From: an uncultured Clostridia bacterium
GTDB taxonomy: Bacteria; Bacillota; Clostridia; Christensenellales; Aristaeellaceae
Length of the DNA stretch: 51,786 bases
NCBI GenBank assembly: GCA_934621485.1
Contig: CAKTUS010000010.1
Span: forward strand, 1 to 51,786
Direction of reading: 5' to 3'
In this document: positions 17,396 to 25,952 of the stretch, piece by piece
Numbering within the stretch: position 1 is the stretch's first letter
How the letters are laid out: each line of letters opens with the position of its first letter
The notes under the pieces: generated by a model
What the model was told of the DNA's origin: nothing
Database searches by the model: none
What the model saw: only the letters and a program-made list of their open reading frames with translations
Translations under genes and position numbers: made by a program

Positions 17396-17554
17396 GCACT
17401 TTGGGCGAAGCGTTTTTCGCCAAATCAGAAACGCCGGAAGGAAGGGCCGACAGCCTGTTTTGCAGTCTTCCGACGTTTTGTTTTTGCGCAGGCTCTTTAT
17501 TGGCAAGGCTTTGCGGCCCGCTGTGCAGAAGGAAAGCGCCTTGCTGAAAATTTC

Positions 17555-17607
17555 TTGAATAAATATTCAAAAAAACGCTTGACACAGTGAATATTTAGTC
17601 GTATACT
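17555..17607 (+). promoter_or_regulatory. Promoter with ARG-box-like operators before amino-acid ABC operon
   Basis: TTGACA (17579-17584) and TATACT (17602-17607) are spaced by 17 bases, close to consensus. Directly upstream, TTGAATAAATATTCAA (17555-17570) has arms TGAAT/ATTCA matching the arginine-repressor ARG box. A second partial copy, TGAATATTTAGTC (17588-17600), lies in the promoter spacer. ArgR/AhrC binds paired boxes of this kind, so arginine-responsive repression is likely. This is inference from motif and context. Confidence 0.7.
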
Positions 17608-17661
17608 ATGCACGTTCCCAAAAAGAAAGCTTGTTTTGAAAGATTGCAGGAGGTAACGAAT

Positions 17662-18408
17662 ATGAAAAAGATCGCCGCTTTGGTTCTGGCTCTGATGATT
17701 TCCCTGACCGCCGTTTCCGCTTTGGCCGACACCCTGGTAATGTGCACCAACGCTTCCTTCCCTCCCTATGAATATGTAGAAGGCGACGAAGTGGTGGGCA
17801 TCGACGCCGATATCGCCGCCGCCATCTGCGAAAAGCTGGGCTATGACCTGGAAATCCAGGACATGGAGTTTGATTCCCTGATCGCCGCCGTGCAGAGCGG
17901 CAAGGCCGACTTTGCCATGGCCGGCATGACCGTAACCGAAGAGCGTCAGCAAATGGTAAACTTCTCCGATTCCTACGCCACCGGCATCCAGAGCGTAATC
18001 GTGAAGGAAGACAGCCCCATTGCCAGCGTAGACGACCTGTTTGCCGAGGGCGCCAACAACAAGGTGGGCGTGCAGCTGTCCACCACCGGCGACATCTACA
18101 CCACCGGCGATATTGAGGACGCCGGCCTGGGCACCGTGGAACGTTTCCCCAACGGCAACGAAGCCGTGATGGCGCTGCTGAACGGCAAGATTGACTGTGT
18201 GGTTATCGACAACGAGCCCGCCAAGGCGTATGTAGCCGCCAACTCCGGCCTGAAGGTGCTGGACAGCAGCTACGCCGTAGAAGACTACGCCGCCGCTTTC
18301 TCCAAGGACAACACCGAGCTGCTGGAAAAGTTCAACGCCGCTCTGGCGGAATTGAAGGCTGACGGCACCATCGACGCCATCATCGCCAGCTACATCACCG
18401 CTGACTAA
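17662..18408 (+). CDS. Polar amino-acid ABC transporter, substrate-binding protein
   Basis: A 248-residue extracellular binding protein of family 3. ATG 17662 follows AGGAGG and begins a signal peptide (MKKIAALVLALMISLTAVSA) cleaved near ALA-DT. The first lobe has TNASFPPYEYVEGDEVVGID, which includes the Asp that contacts the ligand alpha-amino group. VGVQLSTTGDIYTTGD and VVIDNEPAKAYVA form the second lobe. No lipobox Cys is seen, unusual for a Gram-positive, so attachment is uncertain. The ARG-like boxes at the promoter point to arginine or another basic amino acid as ligand. Confidence 0.92.
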   Translation: MKKIAALVLALMISLTAVSALADTLVMCTNASFPPYEYVEGDEVVGIDADIAAAICEKLGYDLEIQDMEFDSLIAAVQSGKADFAMAGMTVTEERQQMVNFSDSYATGIQSVIVKEDSPIASVDDLFAEGANNKVGVQLSTTGDIYTTGDIEDAGLGTVERFPNGNEAVMALLNGKIDCVVIDNEPAKAYVAANSGLKVLDSSYAVEDYAAAFSKDNTELLEKFNAALAELKADGTIDAIIASYITAD

Positions 18409-18442
18409 TCAAACAAGCAGCCCTGTATATCAGGGACAGCAT

Positions 18443-18468
18443 GTCAGAGGGGCCTTGGCCCCTCTGAC
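18443..18468 (+). other. Intercistronic hairpin between binding protein and permease
   Basis: Perfect 12-base arms GTCAGAGGGGCC and GGCCCCTCTGAC with a two-base centre. No T-tract follows. It probably stabilises the upstream message or attenuates the downstream genes, giving excess binding protein. A TTG inside the stem (18455) opens the permease frame but is not a credible start. Confidence 0.6.
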
Positions 18469-18502
18469 GCTTGTTCATATCAACCCGACGGGAGGTTTTG
18501 GT

Positions 18503-19252
18503 TTGTCGCTCTTTGCTAATCTGGGCGCCTGGTTTGACGGTGTAAAGGCCGAGTTTATCCTGAATTTCATTGACAAAAACCGCTGGCGGATGCTGTGGAA
18601 CGGCCTGCTGAATACGCTGCTGATTTCCTTTCTGGCCTGCCTGATCGGCATTGCTCTGGGCGTGCTGATCGCCATTGTGCGCACCACGTGGGAAAACAAC
18701 GGCCGTGGCATGCGCAAGGGCGTGGGCCGGGCGGTGATGGCGGTGCTTAACCGCATTTGCGTTTTGTATACCACCATTATTCGCGGCACGCCTGTGGTCA
18801 TCCAGCTGCTCATCATGTATTACGTTATCTTCGCTTCCTCCTCCAACGGGCTGATGGTGGCCACCCTGGCCTTCGGCCTCAACAGCGCCGCCTATGTATC
18901 TGAAATTTTCCGCAGCGGCATCCTGTCGGTGGAAAAGGGTCAAATGGAGGCCGGCCGCAGCCTGGGACTCAATTATCTGCAAACCATGTGGTTCGTCATT
19001 GCGCCCCAGGTGCTGAAAACCGTGCTGCCTACGCTGGCCAACGAGTTTATTGCCCTGCTGAAGGAAACCTCTGTGGCCGGCTATGTGGCCGTGGCTGATT
19101 TAACCTTTGCCGGCAACCGGATTCGCGGCGTTACCTATTCGGCCTTTATGCCGCTGATTGCCGTGGCGCTCATTTATCTGATGCTGGTTGTGTTCCTCAC
19201 CCACCTGGTGGGCAAGCTGGAAAGGAGGCTGCGTCAAGGTGATAACCGTTAA
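18503..19252 (+). CDS. Polar amino-acid ABC transporter, permease
   Basis: A 249-residue inner-membrane permease of the HisM/GlnP family. I choose TTG 18503 because GGGAGG lies seven bases upstream and protein features begin soon after. The N-terminal extension reaching 18455 lies in a hairpin. It carries NGLLNTLLISFLACLIGIAL, the IRGTPVVIQLLIMYY motif and the coupling EAGRSLGLNYLQTMWFVIAPQ loop (EAA motif). The end overlaps the ATPase gene by 14 bases. It works as a homodimer with the ATPase downstream. Confidence 0.92.
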   Translation: MSLFANLGAWFDGVKAEFILNFIDKNRWRMLWNGLLNTLLISFLACLIGIALGVLIAIVRTTWENNGRGMRKGVGRAVMAVLNRICVLYTTIIRGTPVVIQLLIMYYVIFASSSNGLMVATLAFGLNSAAYVSEIFRSGILSVEKGQMEAGRSLGLNYLQTMWFVIAPQVLKTVLPTLANEFIALLKETSVAGYVAVADLTFAGNRIRGVTYSAFMPLIAVALIYLMLVVFLTHLVGKLERRLRQGDNR

Positions 19253-19961
19253 AAACCTGCACAAGTCCTTTGGCGGGCTGGATGTGCTCAAGGGCATTGA
19301 CCAGCATATTGCTCCCGGCGAAAAAGTGGTGGTCATCGGCCCCAGCGGCAGCGGCAAGAGCACCTTTCTGCGCTGCCTGAACCTGCTGGAAAAGCCCACC
19401 AGCGGCCAGATTCTGTTTGAAGGGGCCGATATTACCGACCCCAAATGCGACATCAATCTCATTCGTCGCCGTATGGGCATGGTGTTTCAGCAGTTCAACC
19501 TGTTTCCTCACTTAACGGTGATGAAAAACCTGACGCTGGCCCCGGTGCAAACCGGCCTGATGACCAGGGAGCAGGCGACGGAAAAGGCGGAAAAGCTGTT
19601 GGCCCGGGTTGGCCTTTTGGAAAAGGCCAACGTGTACCCAAAGCAGCTGTCCGGCGGCCAGCAACAACGCATCGCCATTGTGCGCGCCCTGTGCATGAAT
19701 CCGGATGTGATGCTCTTTGACGAGCCTACCTCCGCGCTGGACCCGGAAATGGTGGGCGAGGTGCTGGATGTAATGAAGGCCCTGGCCGAGGAGGGCATGA
19801 CCATGGTGGTGGTCACCCATGAGATGGGCTTTGCCCGCGAGGTGGGAGACCGGGTGCTGTTCATGGATGAAGGCGTCGTGATGGAGGAGGGCGCTCCGGA
19901 GCAGATTTTTGGCGCTCCCCAAAACCCGCGCACCCAGGATTTCCTTCGCAAGGTGCTGTGA
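19239..19961 (+). CDS. Polar amino-acid ABC transporter, ATPase
   Basis: A 240-residue GlnQ/ArtM-type ATPase, of standard length. Start GTG 19239 has AAAGGAGG about nine bases upstream inside the permease gene. Walker A is GPSGSGKST (34-42), followed by the Q-loop MVFQQFNLFPH, signature LSGGQQQR, Walker B MLFDEPTSALDPE and H-loop VVTHEM. All catalytic motifs are intact. It completes the importer with the two upstream genes. Confidence 0.95.
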   Translation: MITVKNLHKSFGGLDVLKGIDQHIAPGEKVVVIGPSGSGKSTFLRCLNLLEKPTSGQILFEGADITDPKCDINLIRRRMGMVFQQFNLFPHLTVMKNLTLAPVQTGLMTREQATEKAEKLLARVGLLEKANVYPKQLSGGQQQRIAIVRALCMNPDVMLFDEPTSALDPEMVGEVLDVMKALAEEGMTMVVVTHEMGFAREVGDRVLFMDEGVVMEEGAPEQIFGAPQNPRTQDFLRKVL

Positions 19962-21155
19962 ACCGCAAAACCCAGCCCAGCGTTGGCCGAGCTGGAGTGA
20001 GAGGCCCGTTTTGCCTTGCCAGACCTTCAGGAAAACAAAAAGACCGTCAAAAAAGGTCGCCAGCCGGTGAGCTTTCAGACTGTTGAAAAAAACCTCTACG
20101 AGAGAGCGCGTCCGTGCACACGGCTACGTTTTTCGCAGGGAAAAGGCTGCGGCATAAGGCTTAGGGAATCCGCCCCTAAAACCCCGGCAGGAGGCAGTGC
20201 CTCCTGCACCTCCACTTTGTCAGCAACCTGAAGCTCGCCAGACGGCGAGCTTTTTTGCCGAGAAACGCACTTTGCCTGCTCGCCTGCGGCAAGGAGCGTA
20301 AGGAAAGCCTTGCAGCGCAAGGCACAGAGTGTCGACCCCCCCTGGTTGACCGTCGTCGCCCGGAAGCAGCGCTTTGCTGGTTCACGGGGAAAGTGCTGCG
20401 GCATAAGGCTTAGGGGATCCGCCCCTAAAACCCCGGCAGGAGGCAGCGCCTCCTGCACCTCCACTTTGTCAGCAACCTGAGCCTTGCTGCGCAAGGCAGC
20501 CGAAACCGACGTACACGCCGCCGGTTTCGGAATCAACATCGGAGGGCTGCGCCCCTCCGATGTCTCCCAGGGGTTTTCGACAGTCTGGAAGGCCGTTTGA
20601 TTCTCTCCAATAAGAATCAAACGGCCTTTTGCTAAATTTGTTGAAAAAACCCGGGGCTGCATGTTCTCTCCCCGATTTCGGAAACCTTGCCGCTGTTGGC
20701 AAAACCGCTTGAATAAGGAGGCCAGCGGTTTTGAATCGCGTTGTCGTGCGGAACATCAAAAAGGGAACTCAAAAGCGCATTCCATGAATCCTGCGAACGT
20801 CGCTTCGGCCTGTTTTTTCACTTTCAACTTGTGGCCAGGCAGGATTTCTCGAGCCGTCCAAAGCGCGGAGATACGGGAGACAGAGCGGCTTTTCAAACAT
20901 GGGGAGGCCAACGGCCGTCGTCCTCCCCGTTTTCACGCCTCGCCTGCGGAGGGCGAAACGCCCATGGCGGTTGTGCCCATTGGGGCGCGTCCGCTTCCCT
21001 TCGGCGCTTGCAGGGGGTTAGGGGCGGCTTGCGCCGCAGTACCTTTCTCACCAATCAGCGCAGCGTGCTTGCGGGCATGGGCATGCATTCCCGGGCTTTT
21101 CGGCCGGCCGACGGCAAAGAGCGCTTTGGGGGACGGCCTGAGCCCCGGCTTTGGT
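19962..21155. repeat. Large repeat-filled gap between convergent genes
   Basis: About 1.2 kb with no supported gene. Two tandem module-alpha copies have palindromes at 20187-20207 and 20436-20456, each preceded by GCGGCATAAGGCTTAGGG and followed by ACCTCCACTTTGTCAGCAAC. Module beta at about 20490-20585 is in the opposite orientation to the copy near 300. TTTTCGACA at 20574-20582 is the inverse of the TGTCGAAAA motif. After a short inverted repeat (GGCCGTTTGATTCT / AGAATCAAACGGCC, 20590-20630), a third sequence type at about 20905-20990 (GGCCGTCGTCCTCCCC, CGCCCATGGCGGTTGTGCCC) recurs near 29690 and partly near 23210 and 48250. Confidence 0.8.
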
Positions 21156-21848
21156 TCAGCCTGTGTCGGAGGGGGTGCAAATGTTTCGCAGGAATTTTTT
21201 CATCATATACCCCTCCGTTTGCTGGTAGCGCACCCGCTGCCAAACCGCGTCCCCGCCGCTTAGCAGGCGAACCTCCCGGCCCAGGGGCACTCGGGTCAAA
21301 ACGGTCGCGCCGTCCTTGGGCTCTTTGCGCAGGTTCACGCTGCCGCCGCTTTCAGCGGCCACTACGGCCCAGGCGTCTGGGTCCGGTTTTTCCGGCGTTT
21401 CGTCGTAATTCACCGCGTTCAGATAGCCGGCATAGTTCCAGTTTTTCAAGGCGTTATCCACGCGGGCCACAGGCGACGTGGCGTTGATGATTTGCAGGGG
21501 CGCTACGCTGGCCACCAGCCCCATGTGATAAAAATCCTCCGGCAGGGCAGGATTGTAGTAGCGGCCGCCGGGCTTATATTCCGCCTTCATCCCATCTGTG
21601 TTGGCACGGGCTTTGAAAATAGCCATGCCGGGCGCCAGATCCCGAATGGAAGAAACAGGGCGCATGTCCCGGCATTCAACCCGGGCAATGCGGTTAGACC
21701 CATGGTAGATGCGCATCCCAAACTGGCGATAGGCATACACAAAGGCACCGGAACAATCGATGCCGCCGGGACCGTTCACACCGGGAGACGCATAGGGCCA
21801 GCCAATGATTTGGCGAAAAACCTCAATCAGCCTTTGAACGGCAATCAT
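21156..21848 (-). CDS. NlpC/P60 peptidase with C-terminal SH3-like domain
   Basis: A 230-residue putative murein endopeptidase. ATG 21848 has AGGAGG upstream. The NlpC/P60 domain comes first: catalytic Cys32 in GGIDCSGAFVYAYRQFG, then His108 in DFYHMGLVAS, with a probable third residue in the following INATSPVAR. An SH3b-like domain occupies about residues 160-225 (AESGGSVNLRKEP, VWQRVRYQQTEGYM). There is no signal peptide or membrane segment. That is unusual for a housekeeping wall hydrolase and recalls phage endolysins or cytoplasmic recycling enzymes. No phage genes adjoin it. Confidence 0.88.
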   Translation of the reverse strand: MIAVQRLIEVFRQIIGWPYASPGVNGPGGIDCSGAFVYAYRQFGMRIYHGSNRIARVECRDMRPVSSIRDLAPGMAIFKARANTDGMKAEYKPGGRYYNPALPEDFYHMGLVASVAPLQIINATSPVARVDNALKNWNYAGYLNAVNYDETPEKPDPDAWAVVAAESGGSVNLRKEPKDGATVLTRVPLGREVRLLSGGDAVWQRVRYQQTEGYMMKKFLRNICTPSDTG

Positions 21849-21921
21849 GGGAAAGAACCTCCTTTCGCACGCCCGCAAAAAGAAGAGGCGCGCCCATCAT
21901 GGTATGCCGCCAGGAGGCGCA

Positions 21922-21950
21922 TTGTGTCTAAGCGGCGGGCATGCTATAAT
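21922..21950 (+). promoter_or_regulatory. Promoter of the ugtP-like gene
   Basis: TTGTGT (21922-21927) and TATAAT (21945-21950) are separated by 17 bases, with TGC directly before the -10. The gene starts 38 bases downstream behind AGGAGG. Confidence 0.65.
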
Positions 21951-21988
21951 GAAAGGGCACATCACGCCTTGCAGGAGGAATCGCACTC

Positions 21989-23095
21989 ATGAAAGTACTG
22001 CTGCTAAGCTGCAACACCGGCGAGGGCCACCACAGCGCCGCCCTGGCGGTGCAGGACGCGCTGAACGAGCGCGGCATCCCAAACGTGCTGGCCGATCCGC
22101 TGTCCTTTGCCGGGAAGCACACCCGCAAACGGGCCGCCGATTTGTACAATTCCATCATCCGCAACACGCCGCGCACTTTTGGCCTCATTTATCGGGTGGG
22201 CGAGCTGGCGGATTCCAATCTGCCCTATTCACCCATTTACTTTGCCAATTCCCTGTATGCGGCCAAAATGCAATCCTACATTGCCGATAACGGCTTTGAC
22301 GCGGTGGTGAGCACCCATCTGTACGGCATGGAGGCCCTGACCGCCATCCGGCAAAAACTGGGCGGCACGGTGCCCAGCTATGGCGTGCTGACGGATTACA
22401 CCTGTATTCCCTTTTTTTCGGACTGCAAGCTGGACGGCTACTTCATTCCCCATCGGGACCTGACCCCTGAGCTGACCGCTCACGGCTTGGACGAGCGGCG
22501 GTTTTATCCCACGGGGATTCCCGTAGCCACCCGGTTCGCCAGCCGCCTATCCAAGGAGCAGGCCCGCCGTCGGCTGGGCCTGCCGCTGGACCGCAGGCTG
22601 TACCTGGTGATGACCGGCGGCGTGGGCTGCGGACGCATTTCGCAGCTATGCGACGGCTTGCTGGCGCAGGAAACGGAACCTTTCCTGGCCTGCGTGCTGG
22701 CGGGCAAAAACCAGCGGCTGCGTCAAAGCCTGCAGGAGCGCTACGGCGCGGACGGGCAGGTGCAGGCCATGCCCTTCACCCGGGAGGTGAACCTGTATAT
22801 GAACGCCGCCGACGTGCTCATTACCAAGCCCGGCGGCCTGTCCAGCACGGAAGCCGCCGCCGCCCGGGTTCCTTTGGTACATGTTATCACCATTCCCGGC
22901 TGCGAGGAAAAGAACGCCGCCTTTTTCGCCGCCCATGGCATGTCCCAATTTACCAAATCCATGGAGGAGGCGGCCCGGCTGGCCGTTTCCCTGGGACATA
23001 GCCCCGACGCTTGCGCCGCCCAGTGCCGCCGTCAGGCGGAAGAAATCAACGCAAACGCCGCCCGCGCCATTGTAGACATTCTGTGCAGAGGCTAA
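21989..23095 (+). CDS. UgtP/MGDG-synthase-like glycosyltransferase (GT28)
   Basis: A 368-residue membrane-associated glycosyltransferase of the family that adds glucose or galactose to diacylglycerol. These glycolipids serve as membrane lipids and lipoteichoic-acid anchors. Visible blocks are the N-terminal LLSCNTGEGHHSAALAV loop, VVSTHLYGMEA, VLTDYTCIPFF, TGIPV and the nucleotide-sugar-binding ITKPGGLSSTEAAA. The related MurG has a similar C-terminal motif, but the GEGHH loop favours the MGDG/UgtP branch. It is monocistronic, with a hairpin terminator directly after it. Confidence 0.9.
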   Translation: MKVLLLSCNTGEGHHSAALAVQDALNERGIPNVLADPLSFAGKHTRKRAADLYNSIIRNTPRTFGLIYRVGELADSNLPYSPIYFANSLYAAKMQSYIADNGFDAVVSTHLYGMEALTAIRQKLGGTVPSYGVLTDYTCIPFFSDCKLDGYFIPHRDLTPELTAHGLDERRFYPTGIPVATRFASRLSKEQARRRLGLPLDRRLYLVMTGGVGCGRISQLCDGLLAQETEPFLACVLAGKNQRLRQSLQERYGADGQVQAMPFTREVNLYMNAADVLITKPGGLSSTEAAAARVPLVHVITIPGCEEKNAAFFAAHGMSQFTKSMEEAARLAVSLGHSPDACAAQCRRQAEEINANAARAIVDILCRG

Positions 23096-23129
23096 CCGCC
23101 TGCGCGTCAAATCGTTTCCTGAGCAGAAA

Positions 23130-23164
23130 AACCGCCTGTTTTCCCGGCTGGAAAACAGGCGGTT
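23130..23164 (+). terminator. Hairpin terminator after ugtP-like gene
   Basis: Arms AACCGCCTGTTTTC (23130-23143) and GAAAACAGGCGGTT (23151-23164) with a seven-base loop. The following T-tract is poor (TACGTTGT), so termination may be partial. Confidence 0.6.
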
Positions 23165-23500
23165 TACGTTGTAAAAAAGCAGAGGAGGAGGAGCCGCGCA
23201 AATGCGGGGAGGACAACTGCGGTCGTACTCCCTGATTTCGCGCCCCATCTGCCGGACTCGGAACGCCTATGGCGGCTGTGTTCGCCGGGCGTCCGTTTTT
23301 CTCCGGCGCCTGCCGGGATTTTTGGGTGGAGAGTCCCTATACCTTCTGTCACAGCTTTTTTCTGCAAGCCGGCATAGCACTGTTCGCGGGCGCGGACATT
23401 TCCATGGTTTTGGGGCAGTCTGCGTCGCCTGTTTCGCACCGGCAAATACAGGAAAAGTACATCTGTTTGAATGAATCTCACCGTTTTCATGCCGGTATGT
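23165..23500. other. Gap with degenerate repeat sequence before serC promoter
   Basis: No gene is supported here. The part near 23205-23310 (GGACAACTGCGGTCGTACTC, CGCCTATGGCGGCTGTG) is a degenerate copy of the sequence type found at 20905-20990 and 29690. The part from 23340 to 23400 resembles the alpha-flanking sequence (AGCACTGTTCGCGGGCGCG). Confidence 0.5.
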
Positions 23501-23503
23501 CCA

Positions 23504-23585
23504 TTGCCACAAACGGGATTCTCCCGTATGATATCCGCAATCGGACGAAATCTTGCCCGTAGGGCAGAAATCGTCCCGGTGGGAC
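23504..23585 (+). promoter_or_regulatory. serCA promoter and leader with tandem mini-hairpins
   Basis: TTGCCA (23504-23509) and TATGAT (23527-23532) are spaced by 17 bases. The spacer holds CGGGA-TTC-TCCCG (23514-23526). The leader has two further equal-sized hairpins, TGCCC-GTA-GGGCA (23554-23566) and GTCCC-GGT-GGGAC (23573-23585), each preceded by GAAATC. No known riboswitch core is recognised. The pattern suggests an RNA- or protein-binding regulatory leader for serine synthesis. Confidence 0.5.
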
Positions 23586-23619
23586 AAATTTTCGATAGCA
23601 TACAGGGAGGGTTCTTTCC

Positions 23620-24693
23620 ATGGAGCGTGTATTCAACTTTTCCGCAGGTCCGGCCATGATGGCTCAAAGCGTGCTTGAAAAGGCGGCGGCCGAGCTGGTT
23701 TGTTACAAAGATAAGGGCATGAGCGTCATGGAGATGAGCCACCGCAGCTCCATGTATATCGACATCCTTACCGAAACCAAGGTTCTTTTGAAGCAGCTGA
23801 TGCAAATTCCGGACGACTACGACATTCTGTTTTTACAGGGCGGCGCTACCCTGCAATTCAGCGCTGTGCCGCTCAACCTGATGCAAACCGGCAAGGCCGA
23901 TTATGTAGACAGCGGCAACTTTGCTCACCTGGCCGCCGAGGAGGCCAAAAAATACGGCCAGGTACATATGGCCGGCAGTACCCGGGAGGAGGGCTATACC
24001 CACATTCCCGACTCTATCGACCTGTCCCTAGACGCGGACTATGTGTATATTACCACCAACAATACCATTTACGGCACCCGCTATACCGCTCTGCCCGATA
24101 CCGGCAGCGTGCCACTGGCAGCGGATATGTCCTCCAACATTCTGTCCCAGCCAACGGATGTAAGCCGTTTTGGCGTCATCTTTGCCGGCGCGCAAAAAAA
24201 CATCGGCCCGGCCGGCCTGTGCATTGTCATCGTGCGCAAGGACCTTTTGGGACACGCGGCCCCCCAGTGCCCCAAGCTGATGGACTGGTCTCTGCAAAGC
24301 AAGAACGACTCCATGGTAAACACCCCCAACACCTACGGCATTTACATGGCCAAGCTGGTGTTTGAGTGGCTGCGGGACCTGGGCGGCGTAAACGCCATTT
24401 ACGAGCGCAACCAGTACAAGGCGGGCCTGCTGTACGACTATCTGGACCAAAGCCGCCTGTTTAAGCCCACCGCCCGCCGGGACGCCCGTTCTTTGATGAA
24501 CGTAACCTTTGTAACCGGCGACGCAGACAAGGACGCAGCCTTTGTGAAATACGCCGCTGCAAACGGCCTGGTCAACCTGAAGGGCCACCGCAGCGTAGGC
24601 GGCATGCGGGCCAGCATTTACAACGCCATGCCGGTGGAGGGCGTGGAAAAGCTGATCGCGGTGATGAAGGCCTTTGAAAAGGAGAATGTGTGA
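23620..24693 (+). CDS. serC: Phosphoserine aminotransferase
   Basis: A 357-residue PLP enzyme that makes 3-phosphoserine from 3-phosphohydroxypyruvate and glutamate, the second step of serine synthesis. It starts ERVFNFSAGPAMM behind GGGAGG. Family signs are the SHRSSMY substrate loop, LFLQGGATLQFSAVP, the PLP-lysine in FAGAQKNIGPAGL, NTPNTYGIYM and the C-terminal KGHRSVGGMRASIYNAM. The stop overlaps the serA start (TGATG), so the two are coupled. Confidence 0.97.
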   Translation: MERVFNFSAGPAMMAQSVLEKAAAELVCYKDKGMSVMEMSHRSSMYIDILTETKVLLKQLMQIPDDYDILFLQGGATLQFSAVPLNLMQTGKADYVDSGNFAHLAAEEAKKYGQVHMAGSTREEGYTHIPDSIDLSLDADYVYITTNNTIYGTRYTALPDTGSVPLAADMSSNILSQPTDVSRFGVIFAGAQKNIGPAGLCIVIVRKDLLGHAAPQCPKLMDWSLQSKNDSMVNTPNTYGIYMAKLVFEWLRDLGGVNAIYERNQYKAGLLYDYLDQSRLFKPTARRDARSLMNVTFVTGDADKDAAFVKYAAANGLVNLKGHRSVGGMRASIYNAMPVEGVEKLIAVMKAFEKENV

Positions 24694-25868
24694 TGTATAA
24701 GCTGAAAACCCTGAACAACATTTCGGAAATCATTCATCAGCACCTTTTGGCCGATCAATACCTCATCAGCGCTCAGGAGCCTGTGCCGGACGGTATTCTG
24801 GTTCGTTCCGCCGACATGCACGGCTATGACTTTGACGAAAACCTGCTGGCCATTGCCCGGGCGGGCGCAGGGGTAAACAACATTCCTCTGGACGAGTGCA
24901 CCAAGCGGGGAATTGCAGTATTCAACACCCCCGGCGCAAACGCCAATGCCGTGGCGGAACTGGTGGTGTGCGGCCTGATGCTGGGCAGCCGCAACGTGGC
25001 GGGCGGCATCGACTGGGCCCGCACCCTGGCAGGCAAGGGCGACCAGGTGGCTCCCTTGGCGGAAAAGGGAAAGAGCCAGTTTGCCGGGCCCGAGGTGCGG
25101 GGCAAAACCCTAGGCGTCATCGGTCTGGGGGCCATCGGCGCCATTGTGGCCAACGCGGCTGCCCAGGGGCTGGGCATGAACGTCATTGGCTACGACCCCT
25201 ACATCAGCGTGGAAAGCGCCTGGTCCCTCAGCCGGGCCATTCGGCATGCCGCCAGCGTGGAGGAAATTTACAAAAACGCCGATTATATTACCGTGCATGT
25301 GCCGCTGAACAACGCCACCAAGGGCATGCTGAACGCCGACGCCATTGCCAAAATGAAGGACGGCGTGCATCTGCTCAACTTTAGCCGCGCGGGTCTGGCC
25401 AACACGGCCGATTTGGCCGCCGCTCTGGACAGCGGCAAGGTGGCCAGCTACGTAACCGATTTTCCCACGGAGGAAGTGCTGGCCCTGAAAAACACGGTGG
25501 TCATTCCCCATCTGGGCGCATCCACTCCGGAAAGCGAGGAAAACTGCGCCGCCATGGCCGCCTGCGAATTGCGGGACTACCTGGAGCTGGGCCAGATTCG
25601 CAATTCCGTAAACCTGCCGGAAATTTTGCTGGGACATCCCGACGGCACCCGGATTTTGATGATTCACGGCAACGAACCGGGCATGGTCAGCGCCATTTCC
25701 GCCGCCATCGGTGCCCGCAGGATTAACATCAACAACATGATTAACAAGAGCCGGGGCGATGTAGCCGTGACCGTTTTGGAAATCGACGGCACGCCGGACC
25801 AGCGTCTGACCAACGAGCTCAACGCCCTTCCCGGCGTCAAGCGCGTGCGCATCTTCCCCCGGGGCTGA
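24693..25868 (+). CDS. serA: D-3-phosphoglycerate dehydrogenase
   Basis: A 391-residue NAD-dependent enzyme for the first step of serine synthesis. ATG 24693 has AGGAG eight bases upstream inside serC. The GTG one codon earlier is less well placed. The Rossmann motif is VIGLGAIGAIVANAA. Catalytic Arg lies in NFSRAGLAN, Glu in FPTEEV and His in IPHLGASTPESEENC. A C-terminal ACT-type domain (about residues 320-391, ILMIHGNEPGMVSAISAAIG) suggests serine feedback. It carries no intervening ASB domain, so it belongs to the medium-length type. Confidence 0.96.
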   Translation: MYKLKTLNNISEIIHQHLLADQYLISAQEPVPDGILVRSADMHGYDFDENLLAIARAGAGVNNIPLDECTKRGIAVFNTPGANANAVAELVVCGLMLGSRNVAGGIDWARTLAGKGDQVAPLAEKGKSQFAGPEVRGKTLGVIGLGAIGAIVANAAAQGLGMNVIGYDPYISVESAWSLSRAIRHAASVEEIYKNADYITVHVPLNNATKGMLNADAIAKMKDGVHLLNFSRAGLANTADLAAALDSGKVASYVTDFPTEEVLALKNTVVIPHLGASTPESEENCAAMAACELRDYLELGQIRNSVNLPEILLGHPDGTRILMIHGNEPGMVSAISAAIGARRININNMINKSRGDVAVTVLEIDGTPDQRLTNELNALPGVKRVRIFPRG

Positions 25869-25901
25869 CAGGCCGCCAAAAGCGCCTCTTTTGATTCATG
25901 T

Positions 25902-25949
25902 CAAAGCCGGAATCATTCCCCTTCGCCGGGGGGGGAGATTCCGGCTTTT
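25902..25949. terminator. Bidirectional terminator between serA and murA
   Basis: Arms CAAAGCCGGAATC (25902-25914) and GATTCCGGCTTTTG (25936-25949) are flanked by T-rich sequence on the plus side and A-rich sequence on the other. It lies between convergent genes and fits both transcripts. Confidence 0.8.
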
Positions 25950-25952
25950 GAT

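Noticed and set aside
21156..21848. Prophage remnant suggested by an endolysin-like gene
   Set aside because: No holin, terminase, structural, integrase or attachment-site feature is present nearby.
23550..23590. Mini-ykkC (guanidine-II) riboswitch before serC
   Set aside because: There are two small hairpins, but the loops are GTA and GGT, not the required ACGR.
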